DNA of 55,216 nt from Lepiota brunneoincarnata (Eukaryota > Basidiomycota > Agaricomycetes > Agaricales > Agaricaceae), in assembly GCA_023014365.1 (NCBI GenBank), contig JAEBUN010000087.1, positions 1 to 55,216 on the forward strand. Direction: 5' to 3'. Shown here piece by piece: positions 11,090 to 22,661 of the stretch (position 1 is the stretch's first letter; each line of letters begins with the position of its first letter). The translations under genes were made by a program, and so were the position numbers. The notes under the pieces are model-generated. The model worked only from the letters and a program-made list of their open reading frames with translations. It was not told the origin of the DNA and ran no database searches.

Positions 11090-13058
11090 TCAGTCACAGC
11101 ACCCGGGCGCATCATTCTGGAAGTATGCCATCAGACACTGTCCCGGGTTTGGCAAGTCCGATATACAACTTACTTGGCGGATAAATGTGGCCATATGACA
11201 AGTGATATATCCTTTTGCGAAGCCCGCCTCGGCATATGTAAAGAGGTATTGCCACTTGCGCTTGAAGGCTTCGTAATCCTCACGACTTTGGAGAGCAGGA
11301 TGGTCTTTGGCGATGGATGCCTGTGTCAGATTGGCCTCGAAACGGCGACCCCATTCGCGCAACGTCCGGGGATAGTCTGATGATCATTGAGAATCAAGCA
11401 TTTGATTGTGACAGGGCTTGATACCCACGAGCTGTGTGGTTCTCAACATTTTCAAGATTGAAACGGCCCTGCGAACCAGTGTTCATGGTTGTGACCAGGG
11501 TTGTTGCACTGGGGAGGCAAGAGTTTGGCCACATGTAGCGACGCATAAAGTCTTCGGCCCTGAATAAGTACATCAATCCCTGATTCTGGTGATGATGGCT
11601 AGGTAGTGGCTCACTGATATTCAGTGTATCTGGATTCTGGAAAGGTAGACGAGCTTACGACGGCAGCAGCATCCCCGGACTTGAGTGCAAAGTCGATAAG
11701 CTTAAAATAGGTGTTATAGTATTTCGGACCGACGTGCTGCATGAGAAGGGGTTGGTTATCCGTCAGCCCGGTGGCTTGACTATATAGTAAGCTATAGGAC
11801 AAACCTCAATCATCTCAATGGAGACGAAAGCATCGAAAGCCTTTTCGAATTCGGCGGGGATCTCTCGGTAATCCAAAAGGTGGACGCGGATACATCTCTC
11901 GAGGCCTGCTGCCTTGATTTTCTCTTCTGCGAGGGTCTTTTGTTCGATTGAGAGTGTCAAGGTATCGACCTCGCATCCGTAGGTACGGGCTGCCTGAAGA
12001 AGAAATCAGTCCAAGGCCTCAGATGGGCAGTATCGAGGGAGGCCGACCTCAATCGCAAGGCCTCCCCAACCGCTGCCGAATTCTAGGATACGGTGACCAG
12101 GCCTGACCCGGGCCTTGCGTAGGACGTGATGGATCTTGCGCAGCTGAGCAGCCTCTAGGTCTCCTGGAGTTGGGCCATTCTCTAGGTCGCCGCGGGTACC
12201 ACCCTCTGCTTCAGACCAGAGAGCGCAGGAGTACATCATCTCTTTGCTAAGGAAAGCCTATTGTTGGGAGGAGTGAGGACGGAGTAAAAAGGCCCCGGAG
12301 GGAGTCCAAAACTAACCAACCTTGAAGAGCTCACTTGATTGATCATAGCTAGCAATGGCGTTGAGTCGTGCTTGGGAGCGTGTTTGACCGAGGAAGCTGT
12401 TGTACAGGCTGGAAATCGCCGACGACGCTCTGACGACGATAGAAGACAGTGGTTCTTCCAGCCCAGCTTGGTTATCGAGCCACATCTGATATTATGCGTA
12501 AGTGTACCAAAACAAAAACATGAATGTTTCCGCCGCTCACATTCATGGCGCCTTTGAGTGATGATACCTGGACATCACCGACCATATACGCCTCACTGAC
12601 TGCAAGTACAGAGCAATTAGGTGAAGCCTATGTGTACAAGCTGGATGCGACTTACATCCCAAGTCCCCTGATCTGCGTCGAGCCGTGAATGAGCGCAGGG
12701 ATGAAGAAAGCTTGACGACTTACAACAAAACGCGCCACCAGAAGTCGTCATTGACAATTTTGAGATGGACGTCATTGCACCCTTTTTGGTAGTTGCCATA
12801 ATAGTGCGGCCCTTCGGAATCGGAGATCGTTAAGTGGCCTATAGCTATCGCGTCGTTGAGGACGGCCAGTATCGAGGTTCGGGCTGCATCGTATGAAGTA
12901 AGCACTGAGCTATCGGTAGACGCGCGTGGGCACGCACCGAAAGCAACAAGCCACGATTTTGGGCGGAGCCTTTTGACGAAGGAACTAAGTGGATTAGGCT
13001 GGAGGGTGTTGAAGGAGGTAGGGAGTTGAGGATGGGACTGTCGTATGGAGGCAGGCAT
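11090..13058 (-). CDS. Cyclopropane-fatty-acyl-phospholipid synthase-like methyltransferase
   Basis: The enzyme family transfers a methylene group from S-adenosylmethionine to an unsaturated acyl chain of a phospholipid, making a cyclopropane (or methylated) fatty acid. The spliced protein shows the N-terminal CFAS part with GPHYYGNY (exon 1) and GDLGFSEAYMVGD, formed across two introns and a 17-nt exon at about 12,654-12,670. The SAM-binding motif LEFGSGWGGLAIE (about 12,050) follows, then LTLSIEQK, SIEMIEHVGPKYY, and the C-terminal TLREWGRRF and KGYITCHMATF blocks. Eight or more exons are inferred. The start ATG at 13058 opens exon 1; the stop at 11090 assumes a final 57-nt intron. All expected blocks are present, so it appears intact. 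Its substrate is not determinable from sequence. Confidence 0.85.
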
Positions 13059-14005
13059 TGCTGGAAGAGGAGAGAAGGAAGAGGTCGAGTGATTATTTGT
13101 GAGTGAGGATGGGGGGTGGGGAGGGCTTTATATCATTCTATGAGGATGTACGCCGGGAAGAGGAAATAGTAGAATCAGCCGATTGAGAATTCTGGCCGTG
13201 GAATCTTGGGGGACAATCTGCGCAGGTTGGGGCAGGATGGAACGATTCCCACTTATTGTAATACTGCTACAACCATCACACGTTCTCAGACTCTTCTTGT
13301 CTTCCCCTCCACCCCCCAAGATCCTACTTGGCACGTGGGATCCCACATGACAGGGCCGCTCTGTAGACATGTTAGGTTGACGCTCTTCATACTCTTGTCC
13401 CTGTAACCCAACCAGGGGCTTAATACCCGTCCATACTACCCAGTTCATGCATCTGATGTTGATTCCGGCGTCCATCCAGGGTAAGTGGCGCTGGGGCTAA
13501 ATTGTTGATCGAGGGACAGATGGTATCGCAGCCGAGACGCCCTGGCAGGGTGGTTAATTGTAAGGTCACACAGCTGCAGTAACCGTTGCATCTAAGAGGA
13601 CATGACAGAACACGTTCGGTGTTCTGCTACCGGGTTGTGTATATGTACAGTAGAGGGACTGTAGTAAGCCCGGGCTTACATTAATTACTCCAGTGTGCGC
13701 CTGTGGATGCCCACTTGCCGAGAGTGGTGCATCACTCTCATCTTGTTTGACCTGCGACTCGGACCCGGATCACCTGGCTCCTCCTGTCCTTTGCACTTTG
13801 TCCATTTAGTAGGGGGAGTCAGAGTGGCCTGTCAAGAGTTTGGTGTCGACGACTATTTTGGGTCTCACACCGCGGGGAGACCGTAGGTGGGCAACTGCTC
13901 TCTTGACTCTCGCTTAGAGCCCATGCAATTAGTGGCTTCCGTTTGGCTCGAACTTGTGATACTGTAAGAGGAGGTCATTTTGTGTATCGAAGCATATTGG
14001 AAGGT

Positions 14006-14057
<52 letters not shown>

Positions 14058-14826
14058 AGTGGAGTTGTGACTAAAATATAAAGTTATTTATTCTATGCTC
14101 GAAGGGTTGGCCGGCGACTCTGACTCTCCCTGAGGTTGCATCCTTCCTCCCTCCCCTCCCACGGCCAGTTGCACCAATCTAAACGCGCCTAGCCCCTTTC
14201 ACCGAGCCAGATACGTCCGGAGCTTCCGCTATCGGGCTGTACGTGTCGCGGTACGCGCAGCCCTTTCATCATTCTGGACGCGTTCAGCACACCTAACCGG
14301 GCCCATACAACCACCGCCCGAGCTAGACATATCCAGGGCACCGAACCAAATACGTCCAGCCCTCCTCCACCGAGCCGGACGGCCTACTCGACGGGTCTAA
14401 CCTCTGCACCGAGTCAGCCGTTCCCGTTTCCCTCGAACCTTGAGCGCACATGCCGCCTCCATCTGGCCTATGTATTACGATAATGTCTGTGGATTCCGAT
14501 GGTTTCCGTAGCACAATGCATTGCTAAGTTGATTCACAAAAAAACAAACGAGTGAATTGTAGGATCGCTCGGGCTTCAAGGTTATGATTCTATCTATACA
14601 TCCCACCCCTGTCTGCTGTCTAGTTTGTTCTATGAGCTTGCGAGACAGAAGTGCGCCTTAGTGCAGATGCCACCAAGCCTGTGCTGCATAGAATACATTC
14701 AACGTTGCTACTGAGAGGTGGCAGCCGCAATTCAGCCTGGTCAGTTCGCGGCGCTCGTCGTTACTTGCCAGTGTCAATCATCAGGACGGGTAGCAGTCAC
14801 GCGTTGTTGGAGCCACAGGTCTCCCA
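13059..14826. other. 1.8-kb intergenic region between divergent genes
   Basis: It separates the minus-strand CFAS gene from the plus-strand NACHT gene and so holds both promoters. No frame shows recognisable protein motifs. It contains a 50-nt G homopolymer at 14006-14055 and a CT-rich stretch just after it (about 14,130-14,165). I see no tRNA or other RNA gene. Confidence 0.6.
14006..14055 (+). repeat. Poly-G homopolymer, 50 nt
   Basis: This is an uninterrupted run of 50 G residues preceded by AAGGT and followed by CCAGTGG. Such a run could form G-quadruplexes. It may equally be a collapsed, mis-sized or artefactual homopolymer in the assembly. Confidence 0.95.
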
Positions 14827-17359
14827 ATGGCAACAACGGGACAACGTCGAAAGTGCGAAATGCCTGCAACCTCCAACATTATTGCGGGAGAGATACCCTC
14901 AGCTACCCCTGCAGGATACACCTCTGCAAATGTCGAGACGCAGGGACACAGCCCCAGAATCACAGAACAACCTTGCACACCAACGACGTCGTCCGGGCCC
15001 ACCATATCCTCCCAACATCAAGATACGGGTTTGGGTGATCCATCCAGTCCTCGGCAGGTAGAGCACTCTATTTGAATTATTACTATCTTTGATTCATGCG
15101 GCCAAGTCTACAAAAAATCATCGCCGCTCATTCAAGCCAACATCAATCATTTCAAAGCTATCTACTTTCTTTCGTATCTCCCCAAGAGTCTTTGGCCGGT
15201 CTTCACCCATAGCTGAAGTCTCCGCGTCTTCTAAATTGCAAGGTAACCATGTTTTGTTCTATCTTGTGTTGGTTAATAGCCCATTTGCCAGGTCGAGAAG
15301 AACATGGAGCTGGGAGTACTGGATTCTTCAACAATGCGAAAGACTTTGTCGTGTACAATCCAACAATAGTCGAGGGGAATGTTTTCCAGGAAAATTCTAA
15401 GCTAGGTATGAATGGCCCACCAGGTGAACCACCATACTGAGAGTCAACCCTGTAGTTTCAGAGCAGCTCAAAGAGCACATCACCGTTGGGGCCGAGTTTG
15501 ATTCTTCCGCACGCGACCCACCTCAACAGTGTCACCCGGATACGCGTACGATCATCCTAAGTACGACCCAAGGTTGGCTACGAAGCACTGCAGAGGACCG
15601 AAAGAAGCTTCTATGGTTGTATGGACCTGCCGGTGTCGGAAAATCAGCAATCATGCAGACTCTGGCAGAGATGGAAAATGATACTGGCAACCTCGGCGCA
15701 ACGTTCTTCTTTTCGAGACCCAACAAACGAAATAGCCCAAATGGGCTCTTCCCTACTATAGCGTATCGATTAGCCATCAAGAATCCGCCTTACCAGGATT
15801 ACCTCCAGCAACGAATGAAATCAGACCCCATGTTCCTCCAGAAAGGGTTGGAAAACCAGTTCAAGATCCTCATTGCCGAACCTTTTACTCGACTGAACGC
15901 ATGCAACAGCTCGAGGATGTGGACGATCTTGATTGACGGCCTGGACGAGTGCGAAGGTTCTGATGCTCAATGCAAGATCATCGAATTGCTCAGCTCGTTT
16001 GTGATCAAGTTTCCTGCGGCTTCCCTTCAATGGGTCGTCGCGAGTCGTCCAGAGTCCCATCTGAAAGCTTCTTTCTCTCGGCCTCACATCCTCCTGACTC
16101 ATCTGCGACAGGAGGTTCCCATCGACTCTGATGAAAGTTGTCGGGATGTCGAACGGTACCTCGAGACATCGTTGGTCGATATTCGCCAGAAGTACCCTGA
16201 CCATTTCCAGGCAGGAGTGCGATGGCCAACGGACCACCAATTCCTTCAGCTGGCGACTGCGGCAAGTGGGTTGTTCGCATTCGCATCAACCGTGATTCGG
16301 TTTATCGAGGACAGGGAGTTTGATAATCCCATTTCGCAACTCAGCCGCGTTCTCACTGTCATCGAGAAGTTGGGTGCCATCCAGGGAAAGCATCCGTTGG
16401 CGCTCCTTGACTTGTTATACACTGATATTCTGTCCTCGGTCCCCGTTGCTGTCCTTCCAACCACTCGGCGGATATTTGGGCAGCTGCTTCTGCCTAAGTT
16501 TTGCTCCTTCCGTTTCCTGGTCAATTTTATTGGGATCAGGCAACACGATGCGTATAGTGCTGTTCAAAGACTCCATTCCGTCCTCCGGATCCCATCACCC
16601 GAACTTGCTGACGAGGAGCGAATTTCCTTTCTCCACGCTTCATTCGCCGAGTATCTGAAAGACCCTTCACGATCGGGCGATTTTGCCATCGATATCGAGG
16701 AAGCATGCAGTGACACATGGCAGCGTTGTGTAAAAATCTTGCAACTTCGAAAACCGGTGTTTGGGTCAATCGCTTCATCTGGTGCCATCCAATCCTCAGC
16801 TGGCATATCGCATTATGGAGGATACGGCAACATTCTTTCTTGGGGTGATCATGACAGTGGCTGGAATTCTGAGTGCTTGCGTCTGCTTCTATTCGAGGCC
16901 AGTGGGCGATGTATTCATCTATTATTGCCGGGCTGTGACTGCGAGTACTGGCCTACATTGAGGACCATACCGCGCAAGGTGCCCCTATACCCCAACACGA
17001 CATCAGAACGGCTTCGGGTTTTCAAGGGGTTTGGCATGGAAGGATTGCGTGTCTTTTCAAATGGTGAGATCCGACACATATTTCGCTTATGTTCCTGGCT
17101 ACTCAGCCTTTGGTCTGTATGTACCTTCCCGTTTTGTGCCCAATATTATTGTGTTTACTGTTGGAACCAGGAGTCACCCGAAGAACTCCAAGCGTCTGTC
17201 GGTCCTGTACAAGAGATTGCCCTTCGCGAACTAGATTTACAACGTGTCAAAGCCACAAATCGGCGGGAAGGCTTTCAATGCACACAGCATGGGGTATCGG
17301 GTTCATTAATGCCGGCATGTAATTTTTGCTCACAAAATTGGCCTCTGCTCATACGGTAG
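14827..17359 (+). CDS. NACHT-domain STAND NTPase (fungal NLR-like)
   Basis: Fungal NACHT proteins are signal-transducing ATP/GTPases linked to non-self recognition and cell death. The model uses exons 14827-15057, 15107-15242, 15292-15405, 15462-17116 and 17171-17359, which join in frame. Exon 1 is Thr/Ser/Pro-rich. The segment TGFFNNAKDFVVYNP is the pre-NACHT block common in mushroom NLRs. The NACHT domain has Walker A YGPAGVGKS (about 15,620), FFFSRP, Walker B ILIDGLDEC (about 15,930) and the VASRPE sensor block (about 16,040). It is followed by a winged-helix-like region ending FLHASFAEYL (about 16,640). There are no ankyrin, TPR or WD repeats after it, so the usual ligand-sensing array is absent. 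The first exon is the least certain part. Confidence 0.8.
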
Positions 17360-17812
17360 CAGTTATACAGCGACATTAACCCCCGAGCGTGCGACATCGT
17401 GCTTTCCTGGGCACAAAATTGCAAAGATCGCGCTCCTTCCGTAGTTGTTCTTATTTTCAAACACGAGCCGTTGGAAGGTTTCGCAATGTTTGAAAGCGAG
17501 AACGATAGAGTTCCCCAGGAGCTATTCCTCCTTCCATATGCTTAGGTCCATTATTCCGCTGCTAGAGGATTTGGTAGGCGAGACGGTTTTGAACAATAGG
17601 GGCTAATTTGGTTCTGTATAGGGTGGGGAACGAGTTCTACGTTAAATCTTCAGCTCCATTGATGGGTCAAAACTGGTGCGGTTTTGGCATGTGATGAACA
17701 TGGGTCGTGTTCGTAAGCTGCTTATTAGCCAAGGATTTACGAAAGAGAACACGCTAGCTTGGAGTCTTAACAATAACGTGCACGAAGTATTCTAACCAAC
17801 CTCACTACAAAC
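17360..17812. other. Intergenic, convergent gene ends
   Basis: The 3' flanks of the NACHT gene (plus) and the Swd1 gene (minus) meet here. No protein motifs or RNA gene are recognised. Confidence 0.5.
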
Positions 17813-19828
17813 CTAAACTCCCATCTCCTCAGCCAACTCTGCCGCGCCTTTACTCACTCTCATCTTCCAGCCCTTCACATCCTCATCTGGATCCTCCTCT
17901 GCCCACAATATATCCTCATCCATCCCTTTTGTTACACCTTTGCCCGCCTTAAACACCTTCCCTTCTTTACCTCCTGAATTTGCATTGTTGTTATTGGCAG
18001 GATTCGGGGTAACACTCGAGGCAGCAGACGCAGACGGAGGTTTGGAATTCGCCCCAGACCCGCTCGATGTGTCTTTCGACATCGTCACATTCGAAGAATC
18101 ATCCGACTCTCCCCCCTCCAAAAGATCCACATCCACCTCCTGTTCTTCCGCTTTCATCTTACGCTCTTGAATCATTTCCTCATCTTCCTAACGGATCATG
18201 ATCACACACAGGCAAGAGACAAAAAAAAAGGGGGGATAGGTACAATATCAAACTCATCTTCCCGTTCCTCATACACAATATTCTCGTCCGCCTCTTCAAA
18301 TCCACCCGCAAACGCACCCCAGCGCTCCGCTATCGGACAATGCCATATCAGAATGTTTCCGTGTGTCGTCGTGGATGCGATCAACGATTTCTTCGGGTGC
18401 CACTTTTGGTTGATGAAAATCCCCTCTTATTCCTATCGGAAATCGAAGCGGGCGTACGCACGTGTATATGTGAGAGTGGTTCCCTACCACCATCCAACGT
18501 TGTCGAGAACCGTCCATCGTTTGATAGATCCCAGATGTATATCTTGTGTGTCGCTGGATCAGCAGAACCTGTGTGCTCGTCACATCAACAACAAACGAGT
18601 AAAGAAAGGGGGAAAAGCCTACCGCCGGCTAGCCATTCCCCGTCTGGACTATACGACATGACGTGCCACGCTGTACGGTTAATAGGGTCATTGAACCGGT
18701 GTGTGGGTTCGAGTTCTTGTTCATTCAGCTTGTCGAGTGCGGCTTGATAGTTTGGGATTGTGAATTGGCGCAATATTCGGTCCGAGGAGTTTGTTACCAG
18801 TCGTCTATGGAAAGCGCGCGATTAGAAGAAAAAGATCGGGCCTCGAAAAAAAAAGGAGGATCCTACCGTCCGTTTCTAGTAAAGTCTAGACTCTTCATGA
18901 CCCCTGCGCCGTTAACCTTGTGTCTACCAACCAACTACACAACTTGAGCGAGTGTACATCTAATGAGGAACAGTAATATAGACATACCACTTTTGTCCGT
19001 GTATTAAACACCAACAACATTCCGCTCGAAGTGCCGACAAAGACATACCGTCCCGTCGTATCAAACCTCGCAACCGTCATTGCAGACCTGCGTTCATTAA
19101 AAACCATAAAACAAATTTGGACAGAGCAGAACACACCGTTTAACACCCTGACCGCCACCAGCCTCCTCTTCAGCCTCCTCCTGCTCGGGCACATCACACA
19201 ACTCCACCCGTCCTCTATGCGACTTTCTCATGTCCACTACGAATGCCTCCCCAGTCGACATAAGGACCAATATAATCTTACTGAACTCAAAAAAAAAACC
19301 ATAAACAACAACCATCTCCAAGGATCAACGAAACACACACACACACCTATTCCGCGGATGAAAACTCGCAGACACCACCGGCGAATCAAACCTCACTGTC
19401 TTCCACCTCTGCATCGGCTCAAACCCCGACGCCAAATCCCACACAATCACATTCCAGTCCTTGGACGCACTCATCACATATCGCGCGTGCCTCGACCAAC
19501 TTGAGATTCAATTCAATTCAATTCAACTCCTCGCAGTCAGGAACAACCAATAGGCAAAACAACGCACTCGATGCTCGTAACTCCCCTCACATGTCCATCG
19601 AGCGCCCTCACCGGAGCCTTTGTCTCGAGATCCCAAATGACAACGCTCCCATTTTGTTTGCCAGCAGCAATCCAGCGTCCTGTGGGATCAAATTTTGAGA
19701 ACAGAGCGGTGGCGAGAAGAGAGGTTTGGATTGCAGTCGGATGGGGTATTTGGAAGGGGTCTGGCCGAGATTATGTGGGCTACTGAGCCGGTGAGCGTCA
19801 AATGGCACGCACTGAGGACATCGTTCAT
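17813..19828 (-). CDS. SWD1: COMPASS subunit Swd1 / RbBP5 homologue (WD40)
   Basis: Swd1/RbBP5 is a WD40 scaffold subunit of the COMPASS histone H3K4 methyltransferase in the nucleus. WD40 blades are visible: FDPTGRWIAAGKQNGSVVIWDLET with LDGHVRGVTS (about 19,590-19,690), YVMSASKDWNVIVWDL (about 19,440-19,490), and VARFDTTGRYVFVGTSSGMLLVFN (about 19,000-19,080). RILRQFTIPNYQ (about 18,760) and IASTTTHGNILIWH (about 18,350) follow. The family-specific EENIVYEEREDEFDIV segment (about 18,250) separates this from other WD40 proteins. A low-complexity Ser/Asn/Ala-rich tail ends AELAEEMGV at 17813. About ten small introns are needed. The start is uncertain: 19828 is the first in-frame ATG, but an in-frame EYPTRFS just upstream after an AG suggests an extra 5' exon. 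Confidence 0.85.
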
Positions 19829-19934
19829 GGTTGAGAAGCGCGTGGGATATTCGCCTGTTTTTGTTGTGATACATATAAACACAGAAACCGTAGTGTATAG
19901 CGCGTCTAATAAAAAAAAGGAGTAAAGAATACAG

Positions 19935-21324
19935 TCAAGGACTCCCCATCCTCTCGTCCCTTCTCCTCTCTGGTGTCCTCTCAGCGTCCTCTGCCACCTC
20001 ACTGATGCTCTCTCGCCTTCTCGCTCTCTCTGCAATCGAACCTGCTCTGATCGTCGGCTCGTCGTCCGTCGTACCCGTCGTACTCGACGCCTCGTCCTCG
20101 GTCTCCACCTCAGTCTCCGTCTCGGTATCAGTACCCTCCTCTACCGAGGTTTGCTGCTGTTGTGACTCGCGAGGTGTACGTGAGGAATACTGGTCATCTG
20201 CAACTCTTCCCCCATATGCGTCAATAGCGCCCATAGCACTCATAGGCGCCGCAACAACAGTGCCACCTGTCAGTGGAGCAGCCGAAGAAGCAACATGAGT
20301 TCCAGAATGGCCAATAGTGTTCCCAGCACCATCAGCCACTATACCAGAGGACCGAGCAAAGAGGATTAATTGCTCTGCATATCTCTGCATCTCATCTGGT
20401 GAGATCACCAACTTGAAGTCGTTCAACAACAAAAACTGGAGTTCTAGTTGATTTAGTTCCGGCAGCGGCAACCCCCCGACCTTTTTGATGATGAGCGGGT
20501 CAGGAGGGAAAAGGATAAGGACAATCCGACGGACAGACCTTTGCATAGCGGGAGTTGGTGTAGAATACGTCGCTGAAAAACTTGCTAGCCACAGTGACAC
20601 CCGCAATGACGAGGCGGTGGATATTATACGAGTCGATTACAAACGTCCGGCCAGTGGCATCAGCACTGAGCTTGGACATGCGATCAAAGTAGACCAAGAG
20701 GGCCAAAAAGACCTCGTTGGTGGTTGGACAGTACTTGAGAATACGGAGAAAATAAGCCTCGAGAGTGATTGTGGGGATGTTGCGTGCATGAAAGGTGAGG
20801 GTGGAGGCGGGTGTGGAGATGGCGGAGCGGGATGCGGTGGTGAGGGAGTGCCAGACGGGGGTGTCCTCGTTGGCATGGATAGGGGCGGTGCAGGAGGTGG
20901 TCATGATAGAGGAGGTGGGCGAGGTGGCGAGCTGGTCATTGGTGGAGGCGATCTGGGTTAGGAGGGATGCGAGGAGCTTGAGAAGGTCTGTGGTGGGGTA
21001 TTTGTGGATATCAACAACCGAAGACGACGGCGGGGACGACGAGAGCTCTGATGGAGCAGGACCGGTAGCGGAAGTGAGTGCTGCTGGCGGGGCGATAGCA
21101 GGGGCGGGAGTTGGAGTGGCTGGTCTTGGAGGGGTAGGCGGGGGATGTGCTGTTGCTGTTGTTGTTGTTGTTGTTGACGATGATGTTGGGGGATGTGCTG
21201 TGTGGTGGTGAAGGGATGAGTGGTCGCGGGGTGGATGTGGAATTGCGGGTGCTGTCTGGTGTCTGTGAAGAGGAGGTATTGCCGACTTGCGAGGAGAGGG
21301 ATGGCTGAGTGCGAGAGCAAGCAT
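19935..21324 (-). CDS. Pho80-like (PHO85-type) cyclin
   Basis: This is a predicted regulatory subunit of a Pho85-type cyclin-dependent kinase. The cyclin box is well conserved: IPTITLEAYFLRILKYCPTTNEVFLALLVYFDRMSKL, then DSYNIHRLVIAGVTVASKFFSDVFYTNSRYAK. Spliced to it is VGGLPLPELNQLELQFLLLNDFKLVIS (intron roughly 20,475-20,535). The N-terminal about 120 residues are Pro/Thr/Ala low complexity, with a GTT/AAC microsatellite near 21,150-21,175. The C-terminal tail is acidic and Ser/Thr-rich. I chose ATG 21324 because the upstream in-frame extension overlaps the hydrolase 3' end. Only about 60 nt separate the start from the upstream hydrolase stop. Which Pho85 process it serves is not determinable. 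Confidence 0.85.
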
Positions 21325-21385
21325 TTCTTTTTTCTTTTTTTTTAATTTCCCTCTCATTTTTAATGCACAGCACACGTGCTTACTC

Positions 21386-22645
21386 TCACCGTGGGAACAT
21401 TTTACTCTCCCTCGCCGTCCTCTCCACAAGCTCATTGAACCATCTCGCTCGCTGCACATACGCCCCGTGTCCCGTCTCCTTCCACTCAACAAGCTCTGCC
21501 TCGGGCATCGATGCCTTCAGCGCCCACGACATCTTGGGCCGTACTAGGTGGTCGTCATCCCCAGTCACAATCGTCACCTTGGGCACACTTGCACTGATCC
21601 GGCGCAAGTTCTCCCCCGAAACATGATGCGTCAGCCCCGCTGCCATCTGCGACACACATCCCATCAGCTGCTGGGGCCGTGCGACCGCCACCCGGCGCAA
21701 GAACATCTCTGATTGCACCTGTAGGTTTGTCTTGTTAGGTTCGTTCTCGTCTGACGCATCCAGCCATGCCCGCGGAAACAACATATCCGTCACAACGGAT
21801 GCGCATTTGAGGGGATCCTGCGTGATCATCAGCCTCGCCAAGCAAGATATCCCCTTCCACTGGAGAATACGGTCAATCACGAGACATCTTATCGTGCTAC
21901 TTACCCCACATTCGTACTTACTGGTGGCAAATTGTTCCAGAGCCATCCCCCGGGTGTCGTCACAGCTAGGGTAAGCGACGCGATCCGCTCAGGGATCCTC
22001 AGAGCCAGCTCTTTTCAAATACCCTATAAGTCTTGGCAATGAAAGCTGCCCTCATGTCTGCTCTCACCTTGCGCGATCATCCCACCCAGACTGACCCCAA
22101 CCACATGCAACTCCCTCTTCTCCGTCCACCCGACGTAGTCCAACAGGCAAATCACATCCTCCGCCATCCCTCCGGTTCTACACAACCAAACACGTCAGCA
22201 CCCACCAGCTAAAGTTCCTCGATACGGTCACGCACGTATACGGTCCCCTCGGGTACCCCGAATTCCCAACCCCGCGGTTATCAAATACCAGTACCGTCGT
22301 CTTCTCCTCCTCTCCTTCTCCACGCATCGCCTTGCCTCCACCAAGCCACCGCACCTGTGGTCCCCACGAAAACGAGCTCGCGTTCAAGCCCATGATCAAT
22401 ACAAACTTGAACTCGGTTCCCTTCCCATGCTGCTCAAAGTAGAGCGAATGCGACTCGAGCGCCTCGGGACCCTGCGGACGAAGCTTGGTTACTGGACAGA
22501 GCCCTTTACGGACACATGTGTTTGGATCAAGGATGGTTGGAAGGTCTGTTGCTTTCATGATGGTCAATGGTAGAGTGGCGCTGGTGATGGGCCCGTCACT
22601 CGGTCCGCCATTTTCCGATTTTCCATTCCACATACAATTATTCAT
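21386..22645 (-). CDS. Alpha/beta hydrolase
   Basis: This is an alpha/beta-hydrolase-fold enzyme of unknown substrate. The spliced reading has the oxyanion-side block FVLIMGLNASSFSWGPQ, then VLVFDNRGVGNSGYP (about 22,240-22,300), and the nucleophile elbow GVSLGGMIA (about 22,080). The acid is in VTIVTGDDDHLV (about 21,560) and the catalytic His in ETGHGAYVQ (about 21,470). Ser, Asp and His are therefore all present. At least three introns are inferred. If the first ATG (22645) is used, the gene begins 16 nt after the ERG2 stop codon; an in-frame ATG at 22558 would lengthen the gap to about 100 nt. It is not a sterol-pathway enzyme by any motif I recognise. Confidence 0.82.
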
Positions 22646-22661
22646 TCCGTAGATAACTATT

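Noticed and set aside
13128..13475. Minus-strand frame of 115 codons upstream of the CFAS gene
   Set aside because: No recognisable motif or splice support; it overlaps the likely promoter and 5' UTR of the neighbouring gene.
20005..21211. Long plus-strand open frames opposite the cyclin gene (Val/Ser-rich and Gly/Val-rich)
   Set aside because: They are antisense shadows of the low-complexity Pro/Thr- and Ser-rich coding sequence on the minus strand and have no family motif.
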